The position numbers and the translations under genes are program-made. The notes below the pieces were generated by a model. It was given only the letters and a program-made list of their open reading frames with translations, was not told the DNA's origin and searched no databases. Shown in pieces: positions 52,258 through 61,324 of a stretch of DNA of 64,000 bases. Position 1 is the stretch's first letter; each line of letters starts with the position of its first letter. Origin of the DNA: QHXN01 sp963785125 (lineage in GTDB: Bacteria > Acidobacteriota > Blastocatellia > Pyrinomonadales > Pyrinomonadaceae). The DNA lies in NCBI GenBank assembly GCA_963785125.1, contig CAWATU010000006.1, forward strand, positions 124,001 through 188,000, written 5' to 3'.

Positions 52258-53766
52258 TCAGTCTATCTCTATCCCGAGGCGGTCGGCCGACTTGAAGAGG
52301 GAGAGGCCGAGGAGACAGGCGACGACGAGGCTCGTGTAGAAGGTGACGACGCCGCCGAGGAACGTGCCCGGCAGGTTGCCGACGAGCGGCATGTTGAAGG
52401 GCGCGGTCAAGACCCCGACGCCGACGTGGAAGACGAGCGCCACGACCTGCACGGCGAGATACATAAGAAAGGCTTTGAAGTAGTTGGAGCCCATGTGCCT
52501 GATCGTGTCGAGCCCGACCAGAGGGTTTAAGACCGACTTCAGGCTCTCAGTCCACCCCGCCACGAGCAGGGCCATCGGGTAGTAGAAGACCGCCCAGCCG
52601 AGCGCGAAGAGCCCCAGCAAGAGCACGAGCCCCGGGTGCTCCAGCAGCAGACGACAGGCGTAGACGGCCGCGTGCTCCTCACCCCCTTTGGACGCTTCGA
52701 GCTGACGCGCCACGCCCGCGCCCGGCCGCATGGAGTCAACCTTCTTCTGAAGCTCTGCCTCCTGCTCCTTCGTCCCGCCCTCTGCGAGCAGGCTCATGTC
52801 CTCGGGCTTGAAGACCGGCTCGTCCTTCATCTCGCGCCCCTCGGCGACGGCGAGCGCCGGGTGATCGGTCGGCAGAACCTGCGGGGCGCGCGCCGTGCCG
52901 AGCCAGCCGAAGATGAGCATCCCGACGAGGATGAGCGCCGGCGCAAGCGTGACCAGCGTGACGCCCAACCCCAGCCCACAGGGCACGACCACGTCGTCCC
53001 AGAAAGAGAACTCGCTGAAGTCTGGCAGGAAGTCGCGCTTGAGGTTGCCGTAGGCGACGCGCCGGACGACGAGCGAGATGCAGCCAAAGACGAGCGCCGA
53101 GGCGAGGAGTTGCGCGCGCATTCCCGCGAGCAGCAGCAGGCCGTAGAGCAGCGCGCCGCCGAGCAGGCTGCCGAGGTGCTTGAACGGGTAGACGAGCGCC
53201 GTCCGGAAGTCCCCGAGGCCGAAGCCCTCGGACTGCCGCCCGTAGAGTTCGAGCCGCTTGGTCAGGATTTCGACCGGGTCGCAGAAGCCGCCGCAGAGTC
53301 CGCAGAGCAGGACGCTGCTCGTGCCGACGCGGTTCGGACACGCGCGGCAGAAGGTCGAGTCGCATGTCCGGCAGAAGACGGTCGCCGCCTGTAAGGGGTG
53401 GAAATGGCACGCGGAGCTGAGCGAAGGCGCGTCGGGCTGGAAGTGCGCTTCGTCGCCCGCGAGACCCATGTCGGGCGAAGTCTCGTCCGCCGCGGCCGTC
53501 TCCTCGGCCGTCTCCTCCTGCCGCGCGTCCACGTTGACATGCGCGGCCTGCGGCGTCGGGGCGACGATTTCGACCCGCTCCTCGCCGGCGAAGACGGGGC
53601 GCAGCTTCGGCGCCAGTCCGGCCTCGATCCAGTTCAACGTGCCCTTGCGCACGCGGTCGGTCGGCAGCACGACCCCCTCGGCCACCCACTGCTTCAGCGT
53701 CGGCAGGTCGGCCATGTAGACGCCGTCCAGCGTCTCGACCTCCCAGATTTCCGTCTCCACTTTCAT
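52258..53766 (-). CDS. Multi-domain membrane protein with GYF-like and zinc-finger regions
   Basis: 502 residues. N-terminal 60 residues (VETLDGVYMADLPTLKQWVA, RKGTLNWIEAG) resemble the GYF_2 domain. A B-box-like Cys/His cluster follows (about 118-165: CHFHPLQ, CRTCDSTFCRAC, CGLCGGFC). Then come about six transmembrane segments in two blocks (about 195-290 and 385-500) separated by a charged loop. Function unknown; the layout suggests a membrane sensor or channel-like protein. GGAGG lies 6 bases before the ATG at 53766, which decides the start. Single gene, divergent from the DUF4062 gene. Confidence 0.72.
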   Translation of the reverse strand: MKVETEIWEVETLDGVYMADLPTLKQWVAEGVVLPTDRVRKGTLNWIEAGLAPKLRPVFAGEERVEIVAPTPQAAHVNVDARQEETAEETAAADETSPDMGLAGDEAHFQPDAPSLSSACHFHPLQAATVFCRTCDSTFCRACPNRVGTSSVLLCGLCGGFCDPVEILTKRLELYGRQSEGFGLGDFRTALVYPFKHLGSLLGGALLYGLLLLAGMRAQLLASALVFGCISLVVRRVAYGNLKRDFLPDFSEFSFWDDVVVPCGLGLGVTLVTLAPALILVGMLIFGWLGTARAPQVLPTDHPALAVAEGREMKDEPVFKPEDMSLLAEGGTKEQEAELQKKVDSMRPGAGVARQLEASKGGEEHAAVYACRLLLEHPGLVLLLGLFALGWAVFYYPMALLVAGWTESLKSVLNPLVGLDTIRHMGSNYFKAFLMYLAVQVVALVFHVGVGVLTAPFNMPLVGNLPGTFLGGVVTFYTSLVVACLLGLSLFKSADRLGIEID

Positions 53767-54033
53767 AATTCCTCCGTCGGGTCTTCCTCGGGGCTTGCGC
53801 GCGGGCCGAACGCAACGCTTCGGCGGTCTGAACGTTATTCGTCTGTCTCGGTTTCGTGAGGGTCGTTCGCGGGAAGGCGAACTGTCGGCACAAACAGTAT
53901 GAAAAAGCGACACGCGCGCTGTCAACAAAAAACTCGCCGTTGCCAAAACGCGGAAAGCTCTTTAACCTACCCGCGCCGCACGCCGCAGCGCGCCGCACAC
54001 GAGTCTCACGGCCTTAGAGAGAGGGTCTCACTC

Positions 54034-55008
54034 ATGGCAAAGGTTTACGTCTCGTCCACCTTCATCGACCTGAAAGATTGCCGCGCCCGGGTCAACCTGG
54101 CCTTAAGTAAAGTCGGGCACGAAGACGTGGCGATGGAGTATTACGTCGCCGGCAGCGAACGCCCCGTCGAGCGGTGTCTCGCGGACGTGGAGGCGTGCGA
54201 CCTCTACGTCGGGCTCTTCGCGTGGCGCTACGGTTACGTCCCCGCGAAGGATAACCCGGACGGGCTGTCCATCACGGAGATGGAGTACCGGCAGGCGCAG
54301 AAGCTCGGCAAGCATTGCCTCATCTTCCTGCACAGCGAAGACGCGCCGTGGCCGCGCAGGCTCATGGACAAGGACGCGGCGCAGATCGAGCGCCTGCGCG
54401 CCGAGCTGAGTACGGAACACATGACCGGCTCCTTCAACTCGGCCGAAGACATCACCGAGGCCGTCTACCCGGCGGTCCACAAATGGTCGGTGGAGCACGG
54501 ACAGCTTCCGCGCGGGGTCTCAATCCCCGAACTCCCCTACTCTAGAGGGCGTCCTGAACTGTCGTTGGAGAAGGCTAAGGCTTACTTTTGGTCCGGCAAA
54601 GCTCCTGAAGTCAGGATACTTCTTATGAATCGCGGGAACGTCCCAGCCCGCAATATTTGGTTTGGAGGCGTGAATTTCATAGTTGAGGCTTCCTTTACTG
54701 GCCGTTTGCCTTCGGGAGAACTTCCTCAACGCGATATGTTCCCCAACTTGGCCGTCAACGCTCAAATGACAGGTGTCACATACATAGGAAGGCCGCTGAG
54801 CATCAAGGATGTTGCCGACCTTGAGGACGGGAACATCCGTTTCTTCCAGTACAGCAAAGGGCGCTATGAAGATGATGCGGGGAATGTCTATCAAATTGAA
54901 TTCTGTTTTATGTATATGCCCGGGCATGACTCTCTTCCACTCGCCCCTATTGAATACTGGCCTAAGAGCGAAGATAACGAGCAAGCCGATTCGAAAGAGC
55001 CAAATTAG
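54034..55008 (+). CDS. DUF4062 protein with a compositionally distinct C-terminal half
   Basis: 324 residues. Residues 1-160 are a DUF4062 domain: KVYVSSTFIDLKDCR, DLYVGLFAWRYGYVP, SITEMEYRQAQKLGK, typical of the TIR-like domains of NTPase and defence-type proteins. The C-terminal half (from about 170) has no recognised family: a beta pattern EVRILLMNRGNVPARNIWFG and QIEFCFMYMPGHDS. Base composition drops visibly in GC near 54540, where this half begins, so it may be a more recent fusion. No NTPase domain is present, unlike many DUF4062 proteins. GAGAGAGGG lies about 10 bases before the ATG. Confidence 0.75.
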   Translation: MAKVYVSSTFIDLKDCRARVNLALSKVGHEDVAMEYYVAGSERPVERCLADVEACDLYVGLFAWRYGYVPAKDNPDGLSITEMEYRQAQKLGKHCLIFLHSEDAPWPRRLMDKDAAQIERLRAELSTEHMTGSFNSAEDITEAVYPAVHKWSVEHGQLPRGVSIPELPYSRGRPELSLEKAKAYFWSGKAPEVRILLMNRGNVPARNIWFGGVNFIVEASFTGRLPSGELPQRDMFPNLAVNAQMTGVTYIGRPLSIKDVADLEDGNIRFFQYSKGRYEDDAGNVYQIEFCFMYMPGHDSLPLAPIEYWPKSEDNEQADSKEPN

Positions 55009-55092
55009 GGCGGTCGCTAAAAGGGCAGTGGGCTCACTAAGAAAAGAAGGTAGCTACAGCTAATCGACATGCTGGTTGTAGCTTTTCAGAAC

Positions 55093-55125
55093 GGAGTAAG
55101 TCGGGGATTGCCCCCGACTCACTCC
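55093..55125. terminator. Hairpin at convergent junction, GGAGTAAGTCGGGG type
   Basis: Two 14-base arms (55093-55106 and 55112-55125) pair with one mismatch around a 5-base loop, between the convergent DUF4062 and S9 peptidase genes. A T-run follows on the plus strand (CACTTTTCTTT). A plain stem rather than a heptamer array. Confidence 0.7.
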
Positions 55126-55172
55126 ACTTTTCTTTGGATGACACCGGCGTATGGCATTAATCAATCGCCGCG

Positions 55173-57314
55173 CTACTGCGTGACGCCCATCTGAGTGAGG
55201 ATGAAGGCGTAGTCGAAGGCCGCTTCGCGGAGGGCGTCGTAGCGGCCGGAGGCACCGCCGTGGCCGGCGCCCATGTTGACCTTGAGGAGCAAGGGGTTCT
55301 TGTCCGTCTTCATGGTGCGGAGTTTGGCGACCCATTTGGTCGGTTCGTGAAAGAGCACCTGGCTGTCGTTGAGTGATGTCTTGACGAGCATGGCCGGGTA
55401 GGCTTTGGCGGCGACGTTGTCGTAGGGAGAGTAGGAGAGCATGTACTGGAAGTTCTCCTTGCTCTTGACGGGGTTGCCCCACTCCTCCCATTCGCCGGCG
55501 GTGAGCGGGAGCGTCTCGTCCAGCTCGGTGTTGACGACATCGACGAAGGGGACGTAGGCGACGACGGCCTTGAAGAGGTCGGGGCGGAGGTTGACGACCG
55601 CGCCCATCAGAAGCCCGCCGGCCGAGCCGCCCGTGATGACCAGACGCTCCTTCGACGTGTAGCCCGCCTTAGTCAGATGCTCGGCTGCGGCGATGAAGTC
55701 GGTGAAGGTGTTCTTCTTCGTCATCATCTTGCCCGCGTCGTGCCACTCCTTGCCGAGGTCGCCGCCGCCGCGGATGTGCGCCGAGGCGATGACCACGCCG
55801 CGGTCGAGCAGCGAGAGGCGGTTCGAGATGAACTGCACGTTCGTCGGGATGCCGTACGAGCCGTAAGCCTGAAGCAGGAGCGGGCGCGAGCCGTCGAGCT
55901 TCAACTCCTTCTTGTAGACGAGAGAGATCGGCACTCGTGTCCCGTCCGAGGCGGTCGCGTAGATGCGCTCAGACTTGTAGAGGGTCGGGTCGTAGCCGCC
56001 CAGCACCGGCTGCTGCTTGAGCAGCTCGCTCTTGCCCGCCCGCACGTCGTAGTCGTAGGTGGACGCGGGCGTGATGAAGGACTGGTAGCTGTAGCGCACC
56101 TTCTGCGTGTCGAACTCGCGGTTGGTGCTCATCGAGATGTTGTAGACGGGCTCGGGCACCGCGATGTCCGTGGCCTTGTTCGTCTTGAGGTCGAAGACGC
56201 GCAGGACGGGCGTCGCGTTGCCGCGCTCCGAGACGACGTAGAAGTCCTTGAAGAACTCGATGCCGCCCATCATCACGCCGGGGCGGTGCGGGATGACCTC
56301 CTTCCAGTTCTCGCGCTTGGGGTCTGCGGCCGGCGCCGAGACGAGCTTGTAGTTGCGCGCACCCTTCTCGTTCGTGCGGATGTAGAACTTGTCGCCGTGA
56401 TGGTCAACGTAGTACTCGTGCCCTGCCTCGCGCGGGAGGATGAGGCGCCACGCGTCCGCGGGTTTGTCGGCGGGCAGGTAGCGCACCTCGCTCGTCGTGT
56501 GGCTCGCGGCGGTGAGGAAGAGGTAGCCGCGCGAGCGCGACCGCTCGACGCCGATGCCGAACATCTCGTCCTTCTCCTCGTAGATTAGCTCGTCCGCGCC
56601 GACCTTCCCGAGCGTGTGCCTGTAGAGCTGGTAAGCGTTCTTCGTCGTCGGGTGGTCTACGACGTAGAAGAGAGTCTTGTCGTCGGCCGCCCACGCCGTG
56701 CTCGACACGCGCTCGGCGATCTTCGTCGCCGCGCCCGTGCGGAGGTCTTTGACGTAGAGGATGTACTCGCGGTAGCCGGTCTCGTCGGTCGAGTAGGCGA
56801 GCAGGTTCGCGTCAGAGGTCACGTCGAAGTCGCCGACCGACATGAAGGTGTGCCCCTTCGCCATCTCGTTCAGGTCGAGGAGCACCTGCTCGGGCGCGGA
56901 CATCTGCCCCTTGCGGCGCGCGTAAGTAGGGTACTGCTTACCCTGCTCGGTGCGCGTGTAGTAGAGGTAGCCGCCCAGAGGCCACGGCACGTTCGTGTCC
57001 GTCTCCTTAATGCGCGAGAGCATCTCCTTGTAGAGCCGCTCCTGCAACTCGGCCGTCCCCTTCGTCAAAGCGTCCGTGTAGGCGTTCTCGGCCTCCAGGT
57101 AGGCGATGACCTCCGGGTTCTTCTTGTCGCGCATCCAGAAGTAGTCGTCCGAGAGCTTGGTGCCGTGGACTTCGATGGTGCGCGGGACTTTCTTCGCCAC
57201 CGGCGGCGCGGGCGGCTGGGCCGCGGCGCCGTTCGTCTGTGTCTGTGCCATAGTCATCATGCCGGCCGGGATAACGGCCGCCAGCAGCAACGCCGGCAGT
57301 GTGAGCCTTCTCAT
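55173..57314 (-). CDS. Secreted S9-family prolyl oligopeptidase / oligopeptidase B-like protease
   Basis: 713 residues. Signal peptide (RRLTLPALLLAAVIPAGMM), a seven-bladed beta-propeller (about 60-440) that gates access, and an alpha/beta-hydrolase domain (about 450-705). The catalytic Ser is in ITGGSAGGLLMG, the Asp region is TSLNDSQVLFHEP and the His is in GAGHGGASGRYD. Opening NPEVIAYLEAENAYTD is typical of oligopeptidase B. It should cleave small peptides outside the cytoplasm. AAAGGG lies 7 bases before the ATG at 57314; an in-frame ATG at 57329 is less likely. Confidence 0.9.
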   Translation of the reverse strand: MRRLTLPALLLAAVIPAGMMTMAQTQTNGAAAQPPAPPVAKKVPRTIEVHGTKLSDDYFWMRDKKNPEVIAYLEAENAYTDALTKGTAELQERLYKEMLSRIKETDTNVPWPLGGYLYYTRTEQGKQYPTYARRKGQMSAPEQVLLDLNEMAKGHTFMSVGDFDVTSDANLLAYSTDETGYREYILYVKDLRTGAATKIAERVSSTAWAADDKTLFYVVDHPTTKNAYQLYRHTLGKVGADELIYEEKDEMFGIGVERSRSRGYLFLTAASHTTSEVRYLPADKPADAWRLILPREAGHEYYVDHHGDKFYIRTNEKGARNYKLVSAPAADPKRENWKEVIPHRPGVMMGGIEFFKDFYVVSERGNATPVLRVFDLKTNKATDIAVPEPVYNISMSTNREFDTQKVRYSYQSFITPASTYDYDVRAGKSELLKQQPVLGGYDPTLYKSERIYATASDGTRVPISLVYKKELKLDGSRPLLLQAYGSYGIPTNVQFISNRLSLLDRGVVIASAHIRGGGDLGKEWHDAGKMMTKKNTFTDFIAAAEHLTKAGYTSKERLVITGGSAGGLLMGAVVNLRPDLFKAVVAYVPFVDVVNTELDETLPLTAGEWEEWGNPVKSKENFQYMLSYSPYDNVAAKAYPAMLVKTSLNDSQVLFHEPTKWVAKLRTMKTDKNPLLLKVNMGAGHGGASGRYDALREAAFDYAFILTQMGVTQ

Positions 57315-57370
57315 CTTGAGCCCTTTCATGGTTCGCGTGTCCGAGTGTTTTGACGGAGAGTGCGCCGCGG

Positions 57371-57400
57371 ATTATAGATAAGGCAAAAGGCAGAAAGCAA
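57371..57400 (-). promoter_or_regulatory. Promoter overlapping an AAAAGGC array
   Basis: On the minus strand TTGCTT (57400-57395) and a perfect TATAAT (57376-57371) are 18 bases apart, 57 bases upstream of the S9 peptidase start. The -35 part lies inside the AAGGCAA repeat array. Confidence 0.55.
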
Positions 57401-57413
57401 AAAGGCAGAAGAA
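57379..57413. repeat. Heptamer array, AAGGCAA family, right arm degenerate or absent
   Basis: Steps of seven: AAGGCAA, AAGGCAG, AAAGCAA, AAAGGCA, GAAGAAG. The opposite arm is only weakly recognisable around 57455-57475. It lies between divergent genes and, unlike most arrays here, overlaps a promoter. Confidence 0.55.
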
Positions 57414-57612
57414 GCCGGGAACGCGCGCGGAACTTTTATTTAACTCCTCGCCGTCTCTTCACTTTTACCTTCCGCGGTTGTACGCTCTCGGCGAACGCAG
57501 GAGTGAAAGTTTAAGAACCCCCGGCCGCCCCGCGCGTTTAAAGTCTCCGAACAGCCTCACGGCTGTCAGTCCAGGCAAACTTTCCGGCCCGCTCCCGAAA
57601 GGGTTTCAAGAG

Positions 57613-59313
57613 ATGCCGACATCCAACACGCCCAGAGTCCGGCCTGCGCGCGGCGCGCTCACGCTCGCGGCTGCGGCGCTCCTCTGCGCCCTCGCGCTCG
57701 CGCCCGCCGCCCTCGCGCAGACCGCGGCGGCGCCCGCCACCGTCAACGGGCGCGTCACCGACGGCGAGCGCGGCGCGCCCGGCGTCACCGTCATCCTCGT
57801 CTACAACGAGCCGGCGCGGCGCTTCCGCCTCGCGGCGCGTGCGAAGACCGACGCCGAGGGGCGCTTCCTCATCTCGAACGTCGCGCCCGGCCTCTACCAG
57901 ATTCTGCCCATCGCGCCCGCCCACGTCGTCGCAGGGCTCGGGGTGAACTACCCGCCCGGCCGGCCGCTCAACATCTCCGCCGGCGAAGAGGTCAAGGACA
58001 TCGACTTCAAGATCGAGCCCGGCGGCGTCATCACCGGACGCGTCACGGACGCCGACGGCAACCCCGTCGTCGCCGAGCCGGTCATGGCCGCGCCCGTCGA
58101 ACAGAACATGGGGCCGCCGCGCTTCAACTTCGACCAGCGCGACATGTTGACCGACGACCGCGGCGTCTACCGCCTCTTCGGCCTGCCGCCCGGGCGCTAC
58201 CGCGTCTCCGTCGGACGCGCCGACGACTCGGGCGCCGTCAGCTTCGGCCGGCGCAAGCTCTTCCGACGCACCTTCTACCCGGCCGCGACCGAGTCGGCGG
58301 AGGCGCGCATTGTCGAGGTCAAGGCGGGCGACGAGGCCACCGACGTGGACATCTCGGTCGGCCGCCCGCTCAAGACCTACAAGGTCGCGGGCCGTTTCGT
58401 CACGGCCGACACCAACCAGCCGGTCGCGGGCATCCCCGTCGGCTACAGCACGGTGGACGCGCGCGGGCGGCGCACGGGGGGCTACGGCGGCGTCACGACG
58501 ACGAACTCGCTCGGCGAGTTCGTGACCGACGGGCTCGCCTCCGGACGCTACGCCGTCTACTCCACGAACTCGTTCCAGCCGCAGGCGGAGCCGTCGGAGT
58601 TCTACAGCGACGCCGTCTTCTTCGAGGTCGCGGACGGCGACGTGTCAGGGCTCCTCGTCAAGCTCAAGCGCGGCGCGACCGTCTCGGGCGTCGTCACCAT
58701 CGAGGGTATGCCCGACCGCGCCGCGGCGGCGCAGATGTTCTCGTCCCTGCGCGTCTCGCCGTGGGTCGAGCCCTTCCAGCAGCAACAGTTCGGAACGACG
58801 ACCCAGGCACGCCCCGTCAGCGTCAATCCTGACGGCACCTTCCGTGTGATGGGCCTGAGCCCTGGGAAGCTCCGGCTGAACACCATGAGTGAGGGGGCGA
58901 AAGGGCTGACGACGACGCGCGTCGAGCTGAACAACGCGAACGTCATCGGCGGCTTCAACATCGCTGAGGGGGCGCAGGTTACGGGCGTGCGTATCGTGAT
59001 GACGTACGGGACGGCGACGCTTATCGGGCAGACGACCTTCCTCAACGGGAGCCCGGCGGCGGGCGCACGACTGATGGCCTTCGCGCGCCTCATCGTCCCG
59101 ACGCCGGGCGCCACGGTCGCGCGCTCGGCCGAGGTGGACGGGCGCGGCTTCTTCCGCCTCGAAGGCATGCCGGCGGGCGAGTACGAGGTCATCGTCAACG
59201 CCTTCGCCCTCGCCTCCGGCGGCGGCGCGCGCACGCGCCGCAGCGAGCCTCTGCGCGTCGTCCTCGGCGACGGCGTCGAGGCGAAGATCGCGCCCATCAT
59301 CGACTTTAAATAG
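57613..59313 (+). CDS. Secreted multi-repeat carboxypeptidase-regulatory-like protein
   Basis: 566 residues. Signal peptide (ALTLAAAALLCALALAPAALA) followed by serial beta-sandwich repeats of the carboxypeptidase-regulatory-like/cna B-type fold, marked by recurring VNGRVTDGERGAPGV, ITGRVTDADGNPVV and YRLFGLPPGRYRVSVG. Repeats span most of the protein. No catalytic domain, so a surface scaffold or binding protein is likely. AAAGGG lies 10 bases before the ATG at 57613. The next gene begins 16 bases after its stop and has the same repeats, so they form an operon. Confidence 0.8.
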   Translation: MPTSNTPRVRPARGALTLAAAALLCALALAPAALAQTAAAPATVNGRVTDGERGAPGVTVILVYNEPARRFRLAARAKTDAEGRFLISNVAPGLYQILPIAPAHVVAGLGVNYPPGRPLNISAGEEVKDIDFKIEPGGVITGRVTDADGNPVVAEPVMAAPVEQNMGPPRFNFDQRDMLTDDRGVYRLFGLPPGRYRVSVGRADDSGAVSFGRRKLFRRTFYPAATESAEARIVEVKAGDEATDVDISVGRPLKTYKVAGRFVTADTNQPVAGIPVGYSTVDARGRRTGGYGGVTTTNSLGEFVTDGLASGRYAVYSTNSFQPQAEPSEFYSDAVFFEVADGDVSGLLVKLKRGATVSGVVTIEGMPDRAAAAQMFSSLRVSPWVEPFQQQQFGTTTQARPVSVNPDGTFRVMGLSPGKLRLNTMSEGAKGLTTTRVELNNANVIGGFNIAEGAQVTGVRIVMTYGTATLIGQTTFLNGSPAAGARLMAFARLIVPTPGATVARSAEVDGRGFFRLEGMPAGEYEVIVNAFALASGGGARTRRSEPLRVVLGDGVEAKIAPIIDFK

Positions 59314-59329
59314 AGCGGAGGAGAGAACG

Positions 59330-61234
59330 TTGAAAGCCCCTCGCACAACCCGCGTCAAGTCATTCGTCAGGACTTCCGCCGCGCCTCTTCTCTTCTTACT
59401 TCTCATGCTCGCGCCGCTCGGCCCACGCGCGCAGGAGCCGCCGAAGGCCCAGACAGCAAACGGGGCCGCGGCCGTCGCCACCCCCACGCCGAAGCCCACG
59501 CCCGCGGCGAGGACTGTGCTTGCGGGGCGCGTCGTCGGCGAGTCAGGCGAGCCGCTCTCCGACGTGCCCGTCTCGCTGTCGCGGCGCACCGCGGGGATAA
59601 TCCGCATCGGCTCAGACAACACGGTCTCGGCCGACGAGGGCGGCAACTTCCGCTTCGAGGGCCTCGACCCCAACCTCTACGAAATCTATACATCAATGCC
59701 CGGCTTCATCACTGAGACCGACCCGCTGACGGGGCGCTCGCTGGGGCCATACCGCCCGGGCGACAACGTTACCATCCGGCTCGTCAGGGGCGGCATCGTC
59801 ACCGGCACGGTCACAGACATGCAGGGGCAGCCGCTTGTCGCCCTCAACGTGCGCGCCGTGCGCGTGCGCGACCTCGACGGCAGTCCGCCGCCCAGCCCCT
59901 TCCCCTCCGTCGGCGAAGACCGCACGGACGACCGCGGCGCCTACCGCATCTACGGGCTGCGCCCGGGGCTCTACGTCGTCTACGCGGGCGGCTACAACAA
60001 CACCCCCATGTCCTTCTTCGGCGGCGCCGGTGAGGTGGCGACCTTCTACCCTTCGGGGACGCGCGACACGGCGGCCGAAGTCCTCGTGCGCGGCGGTCAG
60101 GAGGTGGGCGGCCTCGACATACGTCTGCGCGACGACCCCGCCCGCCGCATCACCGGCACGGTCGATTCGCCGACGAGTTCCCTCGGCGATTTCGGCATCG
60201 GCGTCAACCTCATGTACGCCTCGACGGCCATGCCCGCCGGGACGGCCTCCATCAGCCCGATCAACCCGGGCGACCGCTCCTTCAACTTCGATGGCGTCGC
60301 CGACGGCGAGTACGACTTGCAGGCGACGGTCAACAGCCGCGACGGGGTGACGCTCGCCTCCGCGCCGCAGCGCGTCTCGGTGCACGGCGCCGACGTGACG
60401 GGACTGCGTCTGACGCTCTTGGCGCTCGCCTCCGCCTCGGGCACCGTGCGCTTCGAGCCGGCCGCCGAGGCGGGGCGCCCCGCGCCCGAAAGCTGTAAGG
60501 GCGTCCGCGCGACGCAGCTCCCGCAGGAGACGCTCATCACCGCCTCGGCCGCGGCGCCGACGCGTCCCAGACCCGGAGCCGTCTTCTCGCGCCTCGCCGT
60601 GCCGCAGAGCGCGACGCCCGACGACACGGGCGCCTTCACCGTCCGCTCGCTCGACGCGGGCCGCTACCGCCTCAACGTCCGCCTCTTCGACGAGGCGCTC
60701 TACGTACGCTCCATCCAGGCGCCCGCGCCCGCGGCCCCGCCGCGCACAGCGGGTGCGCCGCGCACGACAGCGGCGGTTGCGGCCGTCTCGCGTGACGTGT
60801 TCGACGTGAAGACGGGGCAGCAGTTCTCGGGCCTCAACATACGCGTTGCCGAAGGGGCCGCCTCCCTGTCCGGCAGTGTCGCCGCGGCCGAGCCCGCCCC
60901 CGGCGTGCCCCCGACGCCGCTCCCCTCCTTCTCGCAGCTCCGCGTCCACCTCGTCCCGCAGGAGCGCGAGCGCGCCGAAGATACCTTGCACTATCACGAG
61001 GCGCCCGTCTCCGGCGACGGCACCTTCGTCTTCAAGAACCTCGCGCCCGGCCGCTACCTCCTGCTCGCGCGCCCCTTCATCATCGAGGCCGGCGAAAGCG
61101 CCCCGCGCCCCGCCGCCTTCGACACAGACAAACGCGCGCTGCTGCGCCGCGAGGCCGAGTCGGCCGCGACGACCGTCGAACTAAAACCCTGCCAGCGCAC
61201 GAACGACTTCGTTCTCCGCTTTCCGCCGAAGTAA
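59330..61234 (+). CDS. Secreted multi-repeat carboxypeptidase-regulatory-like protein
   Basis: 634 residues, paralogous in design to the upstream gene. Signal peptide (SAAPLLFLLLMLAPLGPRAQ), Pro/Thr linker, then repeated beta-sandwich modules, for example LAGRVVGESGEPLSDVPVSL, VTGTVTDMQGQPLVALNVRA and FVFKNLAPGRYLLLARPF. A Cys near the end (LKPCQRTNDFVLRF) may pair with an internal Cys. TTG start at 59330 because GGAGGAGAG stands 6 bases before it and the signal peptide begins soon after. Followed by a convergent TTAACC palindrome. Confidence 0.8.
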   Translation: MKAPRTTRVKSFVRTSAAPLLFLLLMLAPLGPRAQEPPKAQTANGAAAVATPTPKPTPAARTVLAGRVVGESGEPLSDVPVSLSRRTAGIIRIGSDNTVSADEGGNFRFEGLDPNLYEIYTSMPGFITETDPLTGRSLGPYRPGDNVTIRLVRGGIVTGTVTDMQGQPLVALNVRAVRVRDLDGSPPPSPFPSVGEDRTDDRGAYRIYGLRPGLYVVYAGGYNNTPMSFFGGAGEVATFYPSGTRDTAAEVLVRGGQEVGGLDIRLRDDPARRITGTVDSPTSSLGDFGIGVNLMYASTAMPAGTASISPINPGDRSFNFDGVADGEYDLQATVNSRDGVTLASAPQRVSVHGADVTGLRLTLLALASASGTVRFEPAAEAGRPAPESCKGVRATQLPQETLITASAAAPTRPRPGAVFSRLAVPQSATPDDTGAFTVRSLDAGRYRLNVRLFDEALYVRSIQAPAPAAPPRTAGAPRTTAAVAAVSRDVFDVKTGQQFSGLNIRVAEGAASLSGSVAAAEPAPGVPPTPLPSFSQLRVHLVPQERERAEDTLHYHEAPVSGDGTFVFKNLAPGRYLLLARPFIIEAGESAPRPAAFDTDKRALLRREAESAATTVELKPCQRTNDFVLRFPPK

Positions 61235-61240
61235 GGACAG

Positions 61241-61306
61241 TTAACCGCAGAGACAGAGAGGCACAGCTAATTGAGTTTAGCTGTGCCTCTCTGTCTCTGT
61301 GGTTAA
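61241..61306. repeat. TTAACC-CAGAGAC palindrome, convergent junction
   Basis: Arms 61241-61270 and 61277-61306 pair over 30 bases with one mismatch (TTAACCGCAGAGACAGAGAG side against its partner) around a 6-base loop. It lies between convergent genes, 6 bases after one stop and 19 before the other. Same family as 35141-35234. Confidence 0.85.
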
Positions 61307-61324
61307 TCCTTTTGAGAGCCGGCC

